From positions 1,424,686 to 1,488,685 of the forward strand of contig NC_016479.1 in the NCBI RefSeq assembly GCF_000227115.2: a stretch of DNA of 64,000 bases. The letters are read 5' to 3'. Below the pieces are notes generated by a model, which saw only the letters and a list, made by a program, of their open reading frames with translations, did no database searches and had not been told where the DNA came from. This document shows, one piece after another, positions 10,196-19,047 of the stretch. This DNA is from Naumovozyma dairenensis CBS 421 (lineage: Eukaryota; Ascomycota; Saccharomycetes; Saccharomycetales; Saccharomycetaceae). The stretch's first letter is position 1. The number at the start of each line of letters is the position of its first letter. The position numbers and the translations under genes are program-made.

Positions 10196-10930
10196 ATGAC
10201 AAATTTTTTAAAAATTGTTTCCTTCTTCTCTTTTACATTTGCTTTATTTCATGCCGTGAATGCAATTAACGTTACTGAAACAGGATTGGCTATTCTCGAA
10301 AAGTTGGAAATAGACACTTGTGTTTCCTTTCTTCAACATAATAATAGGACTGCTGATGACGATTCGTCCCATATCAAATATTATGATGAAATTTTCCATG
10401 ACATAGAATCAATTTATGAATACTTGAGGGAATTTGAAGAAGTATATCTTTCTAATCCTCAACTTCTTCAAATAATGGAGAAACTACTGCAGGTAAAAAG
10501 GAGTGTGCTTGATAAACGTCTTCTGCGCTTACATGAAATAAAAGACGAGGTTATTCGTATCAAGAAAGCATTGCGAATGGCAATCACTCACCCACCAGCT
10601 CACTACTCTAATTTTACAATCAGGAATTGGAAACTAACTAATGAAGATGGACCAGATGAAGAAGCATCATTGTGGATTGTAGACATGATTGCCAAGGATA
10701 TTGAAAAAGATGACCTGGCTAAAAATGGACAAAAGCCAAGATTCACGAAGCAAATTCAGTTATTCAGTGAAGGTGCTTATGTCTTCACATTTATTGCTTT
10801 GTTTGTGGGCAAATGTCCATTCTACCTTCCGTTACTTTGTAGTATTATTTTTATGTTCGGTGCAATTGGGGTAATACTATGGGTTCTTCATGTAATCAAA
10901 ATCCTTTTCGATTTTGGTATCATCTTCTAG
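10196..10930 (+). CDS. Putative secretory-pathway membrane protein, unrecognised
   Basis: 244 residues, no family recognised. An N-terminal signal peptide (about residues 1-23, ending HAVNA) is followed by a charged helix-rich segment (about 30-190) with three N-glycosylation sequons (NVT, NRT, NFT) and a KR pair. The C-terminus is strongly hydrophobic from about residue 194 to the end, long enough for two membrane helices split by a short GKCPF turn. The predicted form is a luminal or extracellular helical domain anchored by a C-terminal hairpin. It sits between REB1 and RPS11, where S. cerevisiae has FMP23 on the other strand; it shows no likeness to Fmp23. A strong TATA box precedes it. 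An intact frame with coding-like composition makes a real gene likely. Confidence 0.65.
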   Translation: MTNFLKIVSFFSFTFALFHAVNAINVTETGLAILEKLEIDTCVSFLQHNNRTADDDSSHIKYYDEIFHDIESIYEYLREFEEVYLSNPQLLQIMEKLLQVKRSVLDKRLLRLHEIKDEVIRIKKALRMAITHPPAHYSNFTIRNWKLTNEDGPDEEASLWIVDMIAKDIEKDDLAKNGQKPRFTKQIQLFSEGAYVFTFIALFVGKCPFYLPLLCSIIFMFGAIGVILWVLHVIKILFDFGIIF

Positions 10931-11918
10931 GTTGGGCATGAATCATTCTTTTGTAATTATTATATAGTTTGCATAAAAATCAAATCCCTAAAATAAAAAA
11001 ATACGTCATTCTCATTTATTTGTTTATTTGTTCAATCTTTTGAAAATTAACACACATGTGTTGTCCTCTACACTACCGATTAGAAATTCATCACCAATCC
11101 AATGGAATACTTCACATTTGGAGTTCAAGTTTCTATTTCGATTTGCATGCATACAATATCCACAGTCACTCTCTGGTCTTAACACTGCCTGTAACTTCCA
11201 TTGCTTTTGATAGAAATCAATCGTTTAAATCATGAATATATTAATTAATGCCATACTAATGTAGGTGACACAAGTTAACGACACAAAATTCCCACGACAC
11301 AAATTACCTTTTCTTCTACTTTATTCCACTGGTTAATCCACTATTTTTTTTAGCTCACTTGTTCATCTGTGTAGAACTTAGAATTTTTGTCATATTCTAT
11401 TTCAAAATGACACGGGAAAAAGTCTATAATCAAAGTGTAAGAATGTATCACAGTATTGTAGTTGGTAATTATCTCAGGCATGTCTCTTTGGAGGTGCTTT
11501 GCTCCTCTCCTACCTCTCAACGACAAGAGAAGTATATAATTGTGTAAAACGTATATGGAGAATTATACTAGCACATCACATCGCGTCATACAACATGGCT
11601 TAATATGCGTATTAAATTCCAATAGTTAGAGGTGATTAAACCCGGAAATAATGTTCATCCAGTTGCTTTACTATTTATTTTTCTTGAGGAAAAATGGCAA
11701 GAACAACATAGACGACAGTATATGTTCAAAAATACAAAGTAAACTTTTGTTGTATGTGGACCAAAATAATTGGCATAATTCCAAATATTAATTTATTAAT
11801 GAATTGATTTATTTTATTTTTTTATTACATTTTACATAATATAACTAATTTATTTCTAATATACTAAACAATAATTTATCGCTAGCTTTCCCGTAGAGAG
11901 ACTTACAATTTAGTTAGC
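10931..11918. other. Intergenic region between convergent orphan gene and RPS11
   Basis: About 1 kb between two 3' ends, unusually long for convergent yeast genes. It is AT-rich near 11770-11880 (RPS11 3' processing region). Short ORFs at 11028-11210 and 11359-11547 show no features of real genes. Nothing else supported. Confidence 0.55.
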
Positions 11919-12801
11919 TTAAAATTTAGTAAATTGTTTGTTAGCCTTACCAGCAGCTGGAGAAACCTTAACAACGTTGAATCTAACAGTCTTAGAGATT
12001 GGTCTACATTGACCAGCAGTAACGATATCACCAACTTGAACACGGAAAGCTGGAGAAACGTGGACTGGGACGTTCTTATGTCTCTTTTCGTATCTGTTAT
12101 ATTTTGGAACATAATGTAAGTAATCTCTTCTGATGACAATGGTACGGTGCATCTTGGTAGAAACAACGGTACCGGTCAAGATCTTACCACGGATGGAAAC
12201 TAAACCAGTGAATGGACACTTCTTGTCAACGTAAGAACCTTCAATAGCGGTCTTTGGGGTCTTGAAACCTAGACCAGCATTCTTATACCATCTCTTGGTT
12301 CTCTTAGAAGTCTTGAACTTTGGGTTGCTGAAAATGTGTGGTTGCTATAGGAATTGACATAATAATAATGATAAAGTGGTTAGTAAATACTGCGTTCGTC
12401 TAAAGTAATAGTTCAGATGATAATCGTTACTCCAACTTCGTTCCATTGACTGCATATCTTCTAACATATCAATGGAAAATAATGAACAGTCAAATCATTT
12501 ATTAATTAATGAAATTGCCCTTACTTTTCATGCATTTTTTTTTGTACCACATAATATTCGAAAGTTACTCTAGACATTCTTTAATCCCGGGTTCTTTAAA
12601 TAACGGGAATATATATATTGGCGGTTTTTATATTAGTCGTACTCCATCTCTATCTGTTATATGGTTCATATTTTTCTTGATGATCGTACTAGATAAACGC
12701 ACTTTCAGCTGGACGGTCTCATCTGCATAAACGATTTTTTTGTATTGTCAACATACCTTTTGGAAAGCTCTTTCAGATTGAACAGTTAATTCAGTAGACA
12801 T
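11919..12801 (-). CDS. RPS11: 40S ribosomal protein uS17 (Rps11), two exons
   Basis: On the minus strand, exon 1 is 12801-12757 (15 codons, ending AFQK) and exon 2 is 12344-11919, giving 156 residues, the same length as S. cerevisiae Rps11. The splice junction joins AFQK to QPHIF, as in the known protein. Further hallmarks are [30 protein letters not shown] and a C-terminus of KANKQFTKF. uS17 binds 18S rRNA in the small-subunit body. Position next to REB1 and ZTA1 matches RPS11B (YBR048W). A Rap1-like site lies upstream. The second S. cerevisiae copy (RPS11A) would be elsewhere, if present. Confidence 0.97.
12345..12756 (-). other. RPS11 spliceosomal intron (412 nt)
   Basis: On the minus strand the intron begins GTATGT (12756-12751) and ends CTATAG at 12345. 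The branch-point sequence TACTAAC is exact (12385-12379), about 34 nt from the 3' splice site. The 73-codon plus-strand ORF inside it is not a gene. Confidence 0.95.
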
Positions 12802-12989
12802 GATGCACTTAGTTTCCTCTGGATCCTCTAAAATCGAAAAGTTCGCAAAATCTACTAAAGCAATTTTTAAAATACCAAATACTCACCTAATAATACCCTT
12901 CGATAGCTATTGCCATTACTGAATCTTAAGTTAGGGTGATTTCCCGTAGAAACCCGTACTGTATCAGCAATGCAGCCTGGCGCCAAACA

Positions 12990-13028
12990 CCAGCAGACTT
13001 ACTCAATATTGGTTTGTCCGTCTGCTGG
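12990..13028. repeat. Inverted repeat CCAGCAGAC / GTCTGCTGG
   Basis: Perfect 9-bp arms (12990-12998 and 13020-13028) around a 21-base centre, about 190-230 bp upstream of the RPS11 ATG. This may be a protein-binding site or a transcript hairpin. Confidence 0.5.
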
Positions 13029-13260
13029 GCCGAACGATAGTGTGTCTGGACAGGAACACTTTTGCCATCCCCAGCCTAAACAAACTTCGACATAGGGAGG
13101 AAAGTACACATTTCAGTTGCAATTCTCCTTTTGCTTCGGTCTCTCCACTGGGCTCATGGCCCTCTCGGGTTCTCTCTCCAGCAAGAAAAATGACGCGGTG
13201 TGGAAATCTTCCATGGGACGCAGAAAAAAAAGTTAATGAGTTAAAAGGGAAGCAATTTAG

Positions 13261-13273
13261 AATGTATGGGTTT
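13261..13273 (-). promoter_or_regulatory. Rap1-like site upstream of RPS11
   Basis: AATGTATGGGTTT is the reverse of a close match to the Rap1 consensus ACACCCATACATT (only the first bases differ). It is 460 bp from the RPS11 ATG, a little far for a ribosomal-protein promoter. Confidence 0.45.
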
Positions 13274-13707
13274 TAGTCGGTCAAAATATTGCCTACAAAT
13301 CATCGCACACACATCAAGAATTTATTAATGCGCCTGAGTAACTTACGCAGAACTCACTAGCAATGAACCTAGAAGGTCTTCAAAGATTAAGTTTGATTTC
13401 ATACTTGGGTATAGATAGGCTAATACATGATCAAAAGTCTCCTGTCAAGACCATTAATTATCATATTAAATACCTCCTCAAAGCATTTACTATAATTAGT
13501 TTACAGTTAATTTCCTCACAAAAAATCTAAACATCTTATGAATTGCGTCCGCGTGTTACGAAACGATACAACAAAAATAAATAGTAATGTGGCTGTAAAT
13601 GTAATCTTTGGATAAGTTGTCTATCTCTTTAAAAAAACCATATTTAGAGTATTATCTCTACCACTGGAACCGAAAACCATCTCGTATATTTTCATAAAGT
13701 AATTCGT

Positions 13708-14757
13708 ATGCGTAGTAGTCCAATAATCAACTTGTTAAACAGGAAAATGAGCTCCGTAGCACTGCCAAAAATACAGAAGGCAATTATTATCGATGGTGTC
13801 AGCGACGGTTATGATGTTATCAAATATAAGGATATCGCTACACCTACAATCCAAACACCAAACGATATAATCATCAAAAACAAATATGCTGGTGTCAACT
13901 ATATCGAATCGTATTTTCGTAAAGGTATCTATCCATGTGCATTACCAGCTATCTTAGGAAGAGAAGCTTCTGGGGTAGTCGTAGATAAGGGAACTAACAT
14001 CAAGAATTTCGAAATTGGTGATAAGGTTGCTTACATAGGCAATTGTTCCATGGCACAATTCACTAAAATCGACAATTCAATGATTATGAAATTGAGCAGT
14101 GATTCAACTAATGAAGACCTAAAATTATATGCAGCTGGAATTCTGCAAGGACTGACTGCTTTAAGTTTTGTTACAGAGGCATATGAAGTCAAAAAGGGTG
14201 ATTATATATTAGTTTATGCTGCCGCTGGTGGTGCTGGTTTGATATTCGATCAGCTGATTAAGGCAAGAGGTGCACATGTTATTGCTGTTTGTTCCTCTGA
14301 CGAAAAGTTGCAATTAGCCAAGGAAAATGGAGCTGAATATTTGATCAATTCTAAAACTGATGATATCTTGACCAAAGTTATGGAGATCACAGACAATAAA
14401 GGTGTCCAAGCTGCATTTGATTCCGTTGGGAAAGATACTTTTCATACTACTTTGGCTGCGCTGAAAAACAAGGGAACTTTTGTTTCTTTTGGTAATGCCT
14501 CTGGTCCAGTCCCTCCAATTAAAATCAGTTTGTTAACTCCAAAGAATATCAAACTTTTAAGACCTAGTTTATATGCATACACCAAGGATCCAGAAGATTG
14601 GAACAAATACACTACTGAATTATTCTCATTAATACAAACTGGCGCTTTAAAAATCAAGATAAATGACGCTGTATCACTTGAAAAATACGCTGAGCTTGCC
14701 AAGAAATTAGAAAGCAGATCTACAACTGGTAAATTTGTGTTAGAAATCCCACAGTAA
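13708..14757 (+). CDS. ZTA1: NADPH-dependent quinone oxidoreductase (zeta-crystallin type)
   Basis: 349 residues of the medium-chain dehydrogenase/reductase family, zinc-free zeta-crystallin branch. The N-terminal GroES-like fold includes NYIESYFRKGIYPCALPAIL and GREASGVV. The nucleotide-binding Rossmann fold shows YILVYAAAGGAGLIFDQL near residues 168-185, with the AAxGGxG pattern of NADPH-dependent quinone reductases. S. cerevisiae Zta1 (334 residues) reduces o-quinones and binds AU-rich RNA. A second ATG at 13747 (MSSVALPK) would give 336 residues, closer to the family length. The 13-residue upstream extension is basic and could be a weak targeting sequence. Position between RPS11 and GIP1 matches S. 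cerevisiae (YBR046C). Confidence 0.93.
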   Translation: MRSSPIINLLNRKMSSVALPKIQKAIIIDGVSDGYDVIKYKDIATPTIQTPNDIIIKNKYAGVNYIESYFRKGIYPCALPAILGREASGVVVDKGTNIKNFEIGDKVAYIGNCSMAQFTKIDNSMIMKLSSDSTNEDLKLYAAGILQGLTALSFVTEAYEVKKGDYILVYAAAGGAGLIFDQLIKARGAHVIAVCSSDEKLQLAKENGAEYLINSKTDDILTKVMEITDNKGVQAAFDSVGKDTFHTTLAALKNKGTFVSFGNASGPVPPIKISLLTPKNIKLLRPSLYAYTKDPEDWNKYTTELFSLIQTGALKIKINDAVSLEKYAELAKKLESRSTTGKFVLEIPQ

Positions 14758-15073
14758 TTGGTTTGTCTTTACAGAGCTATAATGATTATATATACTCCAA
14801 GCACCCTATTGTTTTGTGTTGTGTTGTTTCGAAGTTAAGATGTCTGTCACAAAAAATATGTCTTCCATTAAAGCAGGAATATAATGAAAATAGAAATATT
14901 TCCCAAGGTGACTTAGTCTGTACTATCTAAAGATATTTCATAAACATTGTGTAATTTACTTAGCATTTACTAATGGAATAGTTCTAATAAATTAATAGTT
15001 CATAACCGTTCTAATAAAAGAACACAGTGGATAAAACCTTCATTTTGAATTGCTATATATTTTTGTAGGCAAC
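14758..15073. other. ZTA1-GIP1 intergenic region
   Basis: 316 bp of AT-rich sequence holding the ZTA1 3' end and the GIP1 promoter. Nothing distinctive seen. Confidence 0.5.
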
Positions 15074-16954
15074 ATGCATTTACAAGAGCTCTATTATAAC
15101 GCTGAAATTGGGAAAATTAAGGACAACAACTCCGGAAAGGTGCAAACCAAGCGAAAGTTCAAGGAATTATCACCTCCAAGAAAGCGTAAATTATTGGGAT
15201 TCTTTCATCAACATTCAAGGAAACAACTAGAACATCCTAACGATTCTGAAAGTGACTTCACTCTAGATGATATTAACGATCGTTTTACTGCGGACACAAG
15301 AAATCAAACTGATGAAGATAGCGCTACATCAAATATAAGTTTATGCGATCGAAGACAAAGATATAATGCTCCAGAACCTCCATCCCTTCATGAAATGGCA
15401 AATCATGCTACAGGCACCAATTTCTCGATATATCTTAAAAAACTACACGAGCTAGGTTCTAATATAAAACGTTCTGTAAGAACAAGCCACAAAACAGAAC
15501 CCATTTCCTCAGAAAATAGTTTCTCTGGTTCTGATACATCTGAAAGGAATGGTCATTCTCTTGAATATTACGACGTTTTCCATACAAATCCATCACATTT
15601 GAATACGTTGTTTGATTATGGATTAGAACATTGCTCCAATTTAACTCATGGCTTGAAAGAACAACAGTTTAAATCATTTAGAAGATTAGGCCCATTTCAA
15701 ACGAAAAAATATGAAGAGTGCACAAGTTTAGCTAACACCTATTCTTCTCATTCAAGCCTCCTCAGCTCTCGTGAAGTTGATGCACTTGATGAATCTGCTA
15801 CATGTGATTATTCTACTGAGAGTCGAGGTACCAAAAGAATGTTGAATTTAGGGAGAATCAATAGTAAACGATTATGTCTACCTAAAGAATCAGAATCGCT
15901 ATCGACAGGATCGGAAGTGGGCCATGCACCATCTATGACAAAATTACATTCACCCAATTTGTTTGAGGATAAAGCTGCCCTTTTAGACCATTGCTTGCAA
16001 ATTTCAAGTAGTTCCGATAGTGTTTCTACAATCGAACTATCAAATGATAATCTCTCTTTTTCAGAAAGAAGTGAGGAAGATTTTGGAAATGTACCTGATA
16101 CCATTGGTGTATCATCTGTTAGTTCACAAGGAAGTGTAGTATCCAATCAATTGTTGTGTTCAGTACCTACGTTTAGGAAAGGCCACCAAAGTTATGGATG
16201 GAGTATTCCTAGGCTTGTTAATAATCTTCATGATGGATCTTTCTCTGATAGACGTCTTAACGAAATACTTGAAAATAATTCAAGTATTAGTTTTACTAAT
16301 CACCAATTTTACGACGTTCCATATAATGTTGAAGAAGATGAAGTGGCAATTATGCCGCCAATAGATCATAATAGCTTTCAAGGCAGCAATGATAATGATA
16401 ATGATGAGATTAGCGTTATAGAAAGGGAACAGGATGTACTTGCAACTCTAACTGAAAGTCAAAGAGATAAAAACGAACGCAGCGTTAGATTTGACGAAAA
16501 CTCCCAACTAATGATCTATAAAGCGGAGCCAACGGAGAATTCGAAGCATAAGAAAGTAAACTCTCATTCCTACGACCTAAAAGACATAACAAGAAAAGGT
16601 TTTGGTTCAATCCTTAAGGCGAAGGAAAATGCCTGTAAGATAGCTGAGGAGGAAAGAATAAAGAAATGTGACGAGGTGGATGTAGAGGAATTCATGAGAT
16701 TATTTGAGAGTTCTGAAATGAAACGTTCCTACAATGAAATGGAATTCTCGAGGTTTAGAGAACAACAAGTAAGGTCGTATATTTTGAAAAACTGTAATAA
16801 TAATAAAGAACAGTATAAAAATGCCTTAAAAGCTACGATATTTCCTAGCGGCAATGAAGAAGAGTTTACTGATTCTGATTTCGAGCAAGAAAACCATTGC
16901 CCAAGTTCTTTCAAACCTTTATGTGGTGACACCAGCTCTACGAATACATACTAA
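15074..16954 (+). CDS. GIP1: Gip1-type Glc7 phosphatase regulatory subunit
   Basis: 626 residues, Ser-rich and mostly disordered, taken from the ATG at 15074 (MHLQELYYN); eight codons upstream start with TTG. NERSVRFDENSQLMIY near residue 470 contains an RVxF-type docking site for PP1 (V471, F473). A basic N-terminal patch (PPRKRKLLGFF) follows at about residue 35. Between ZTA1 and TCM62, S. cerevisiae has GIP1 (YBR045C), the sporulation-specific Glc7 partner needed for septin organisation and spore-wall formation. The assignment rests on synteny plus the docking motif, since such subunits diverge quickly. The C-terminal 130 residues are charged and probably helical. Confidence 0.75.
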   Translation: MHLQELYYNAEIGKIKDNNSGKVQTKRKFKELSPPRKRKLLGFFHQHSRKQLEHPNDSESDFTLDDINDRFTADTRNQTDEDSATSNISLCDRRQRYNAPEPPSLHEMANHATGTNFSIYLKKLHELGSNIKRSVRTSHKTEPISSENSFSGSDTSERNGHSLEYYDVFHTNPSHLNTLFDYGLEHCSNLTHGLKEQQFKSFRRLGPFQTKKYEECTSLANTYSSHSSLLSSREVDALDESATCDYSTESRGTKRMLNLGRINSKRLCLPKESESLSTGSEVGHAPSMTKLHSPNLFEDKAALLDHCLQISSSSDSVSTIELSNDNLSFSERSEEDFGNVPDTIGVSSVSSQGSVVSNQLLCSVPTFRKGHQSYGWSIPRLVNNLHDGSFSDRRLNEILENNSSISFTNHQFYDVPYNVEEDEVAIMPPIDHNSFQGSNDNDNDEISVIEREQDVLATLTESQRDKNERSVRFDENSQLMIYKAEPTENSKHKKVNSHSYDLKDITRKGFGSILKAKENACKIAEEERIKKCDEVDVEEFMRLFESSEMKRSYNEMEFSRFREQQVRSYILKNCNNNKEQYKNALKATIFPSGNEEEFTDSDFEQENHCPSSFKPLCGDTSSTNTY

Positions 16955-17820
16955 ATTTCATAATAAGCAACATATAGTATCTAATTCTTCATAATCATAT
17001 TATTTGCTGACTTCGGCCTTTAGATATGCCTTCTCATATAAGTTGATTACTTAGCACAAATCAGATATTTTTTTCAGAGGCTAATATCTTCCTCATATCA
17101 CCCGTTTTTCAATGGCAAATTTTAGAGCTTACCTGAGAATGACATTGTAAGCCAAAAAAGAATATTTTATGTTATTTATTGGGAGGGCAAATGGTGAAGC
17201 TCTAAGAAAAATCATAATGACATGCCTTTGAGCTAGATTGTGATACAAATATTTCTAATTTTTTCTGTGAAAGTAAACAAGCCTGACCTCGAAAGGTAGT
17301 TATAAAAAAGTATGACAATTTGCTCGAACAATATTCAAGATAGGTACTACCGTACTATTAATATTCTATGGTAAAGGTCTAGACATCCAGTTTGGTACAA
17401 CGTCTTCTATAAAAGACACGAACTACTTACCAAATATGGAAGGAACTCGAAGTATCGATTTCTCTTTCTCCTGTTTTTATTTATACATTATTATTTACTA
17501 TTTATTTTTAATAAAAACGAACTCTTTTACATACATTAAAACGAGGATATTAAATTACTCTTATTATACCTCATATTTAGCTCAGATCTCAATCGACAAT
17601 GGAATCTTACAACTAAAACATAACAGGATTAACTGCAAACAATGCTTCGGAGCGCAATTGGGGTATCTTCAGCCTAACGTTAACATTAAAAATATTATTA
17701 CATACTACTAAGAGTGCCCTCTAGGCTAAGGTATACTGAAAATTGTAATAATATCGGTAGACGTGGAGAAAAAGAAAAAAAACGGAACATACTTTGTGAT
17801 AGCGTGATCCAGGATTCGAA
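16955..17820. other. Intergenic region 5' of the LTR
   Basis: About 870 bp of AT-rich spacer. A 91-codon ORF at 17436-17711 is Tyr/Ile/Asn-rich and shows no family. Just before the LTR, GATAGCGTGATCC (17798-17810) closely repeats a 13-mer inside the LTR (18035-18047, one mismatch), suggesting an older, decayed element here. Confidence 0.5.
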
Positions 17821-17825
17821 ATACA
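17821..17825 (+). repeat. 5' target-site duplication ATACA of the LTR
   Basis: ATACA directly precedes the LTR's TGTAGT end and recurs immediately after its ACTACA end. Confidence 0.85.
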
Positions 17826-17870
17826 TGTAGTGAAGTGAACTTTGAAGATTCGACTTTACTACCCGTCGGC

Positions 17871-17957
17871 GAGGTCACGGATACTAGGTATCCGTAGACG
17901 AGGTCACGGATATGAGATATCCGTGGTTGAGGTCGCGGATGGTATATCGTCAGATCA
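17871..17957 (+). repeat. Three 29-bp tandem units with palindromic cores in the LTR
   Basis: Units begin GAGGTCACGG at 17871 and 17900, and GAGGTCGCGG at 17929. Units 1 and 2 hold perfect palindromic arms: CGGATAC/GTATCCG (17878-17894) and CGGATAT/ATATCCG (17907-17923). Unit 3 is degenerate. The position upstream of the TATA box suggests enhancer sites. Confidence 0.85.
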
Positions 17958-18162
17958 AAGAGGATTCATAGCCTGTGTTTAGTTAGACTAACAAGGAGTT
18001 GAATCGAGATCTTCAGTATGGGGTTATCCTATTAGATAGCGTAATCCTGCAGGGTGTGTACGAGCTCTGGGAGAGTCGTAACAACTGCGTCAAGTATTAG
18101 ATACTTTCTGAAACAAGGGGTTGAGTCAAAGTCTTGAGAAGATCCAAGATCCTTCTAAGGGA

Positions 18163-18171
18163 TATATATAA
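18163..18171 (+). promoter_or_regulatory. LTR TATA box
   Basis: TATATATAA lies about 140 bp before the Gag-like ATG, the expected U3 promoter position. Confidence 0.6.
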
Positions 18172-18306
18172 GAGGCAAGGATATCGTATATCCTGCATAT
18201 GTAGTTTATGTAATGACATAGAACTAAGTAACAAACGAACAACGAAGTAACTAAGTAATTAAGTACTTTAAAAAACACATTCAAACCTTTCAACAACAAC
18301 AACAAA

Positions 18307-18387
18307 ATGAACAACAATCAAGATGTTCACAACAATTTGTCTGAGGACGTAGTCATGTCTGACGATGTCCCCAACGCTTTTACTACA
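18307..18387 (+). pseudogene. First 27 codons of a Ty Gag-like frame within the LTR
   Basis: ATG at 18307 follows an A/C-rich leader (AACAACAACAACAAA) and opens a frame rich in Asn, Asp and Val (begins MNNNQDVHNNLSEDVV) that stays open to the LTR end. The rest of gag-pol is absent, so this is a remnant. Confidence 0.7.
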
Positions 18388-18392
18388 ATACA
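18388..18392 (+). repeat. 3' target-site duplication ATACA of the LTR
   Basis: Second copy of ATACA, immediately after ACTACA and 10 bp before the mature tRNA-Val 5' end. Confidence 0.85.
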
Positions 18393-18402
18393 ATATAATT
18401 TC

Positions 18403-18475
18403 GGTCCAATGGTCCAGTGGTGAAGACGTCGCCTTTACACGGCGAAGATCCCGAGTTCGAACCTCGGTTGGATCA
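18403..18475 (+). tRNA. tRNA-Val (anticodon UAC), no intron
   Basis: The acceptor GGTCCAA pairs with TTGGATC, followed by discriminator A. The anticodon arm CGCC-TTTACAC-GGCG gives anticodon TAC (reads GUA). A T-arm with GTTCGAACC is present. Length 73 nt, no intron. A T-rich run just downstream serves as the Pol III terminator. A valine tRNA near TCM62 is consistent with my recollection of the S. cerevisiae order. A solo LTR ends just upstream. Confidence 0.97.
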
Positions 18476-18498
18476 ATTTTTCTTTTTCTTTTTTCGAT
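18476..18498 (+). terminator. Pol III terminator of tRNA-Val
   Basis: T-runs (TTTTTCTTTTTCTTTTTT) start two bases after the tRNA 3' end. Confidence 0.75.
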
Positions 18499-19047
18499 CA
18501 GACAAATTTTTTTACACAATTATATATCCATACCATACTACCCCGACTCCTAAACTGGTTCTTTTTCTTGAAGTAAGGTCCTTTTCTTTCCAACTGGTAA
18601 AAATTTCTAAAGATGGAAATTTAGTATGGATAGCTACATCAGAAAAAGCGATGTTATCTTGTATCTATGATCACAATTATTCAGGCATAATAAAATGAAC
18701 CTCATTTCTTCAGTGCCCGAAGGATCAACAGTTATTAGTGCTTTAGGGCTATATGCCCAGTATTTATCTCCTATGTAAGATTCTAAGCTTCTTTAGTTTT
18801 CTATTATCGAAAAACTGTTTTGGCATGGTTTTAAACTATCTGCGTTAAACAATCTGAACTCAGTGAACTACATATTGTTATTTTTTCCTTAGCCCTCTCA
18901 TTCGTAAAAAAAGACACACCCCTTAGAATTATGCTTCTCCCGAAAAAGACTAGTAGCATCTAATTAAAGCATGCTGAACTTAGGTAAATCTAAAATCACT
19001 CACAAATAAACTGCCTGTTTTAAAGCCATTGTTTAACTTTGTTGCAA
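18499..19047. other. TCM62 upstream region
   Basis: About 550 bp of AT-rich spacer between tRNA-Val and TCM62. No gene or strong motif seen. Confidence 0.5.

Larger units (their letters stand above)
12802..13707. other. Divergent promoter region of RPS11 and ZTA1
   Basis: About 900 bp between divergent genes. It contains an inverted repeat, a CT-rich block (13125-13190), a Rap1-like site and a second weaker Rap1-like match AACCCGTACTG at 12951-12961. The small ORF 13040-13276 overlaps these elements and is not supported as a gene. Confidence 0.6.
17826..18387 (+). mobile_element. Solo LTR of a Ty retrotransposon (562 bp)
   Basis: The element starts TGTAGT and ends ACTACA, a perfect 6-bp terminal inverted repeat with TG...CA ends, flanked by identical ATACA 5-mers. 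It holds a TATA box at 18163-18171 and a long A-rich leader, then an ATG at 18307 that opens a Gag-like frame running to the LTR end. An LTR containing the Gag start is a Ty1-type (Copia) feature. No internal region or second LTR follows, so this is a solo LTR left by LTR-LTR recombination. It points toward tRNA-Val in the same orientation, and its duplication lies 11-15 bp before the tRNA. The terminal repeats and duplication are intact, so it is fairly young. Confidence 0.9.

Noticed and set aside
12509..12730. 73-codon plus-strand ORF
   Set aside because: It lies entirely within the RPS11 intron.
13040..13276. 78-codon plus-strand ORF
   Set aside because: Falls in the RPS11/ZTA1 promoter, overlaps regulatory motifs and has no coding hallmarks.
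17436..17711. 91-codon plus-strand ORF with hydrophobic N-terminus
   Set aside because: Composition is what AT-rich DNA gives by chance (Tyr, Ile, Asn); no family or promoter evidence.
17871..17957. CRISPR-like array of palindromic repeats
   Set aside because: The units are direct tandem copies with no spacers, inside a Ty LTR of a eukaryote.
18417..18698. ORF running across tRNA-Val
   Set aside because: The tRNA assignment is certain; the ORF is incidental.
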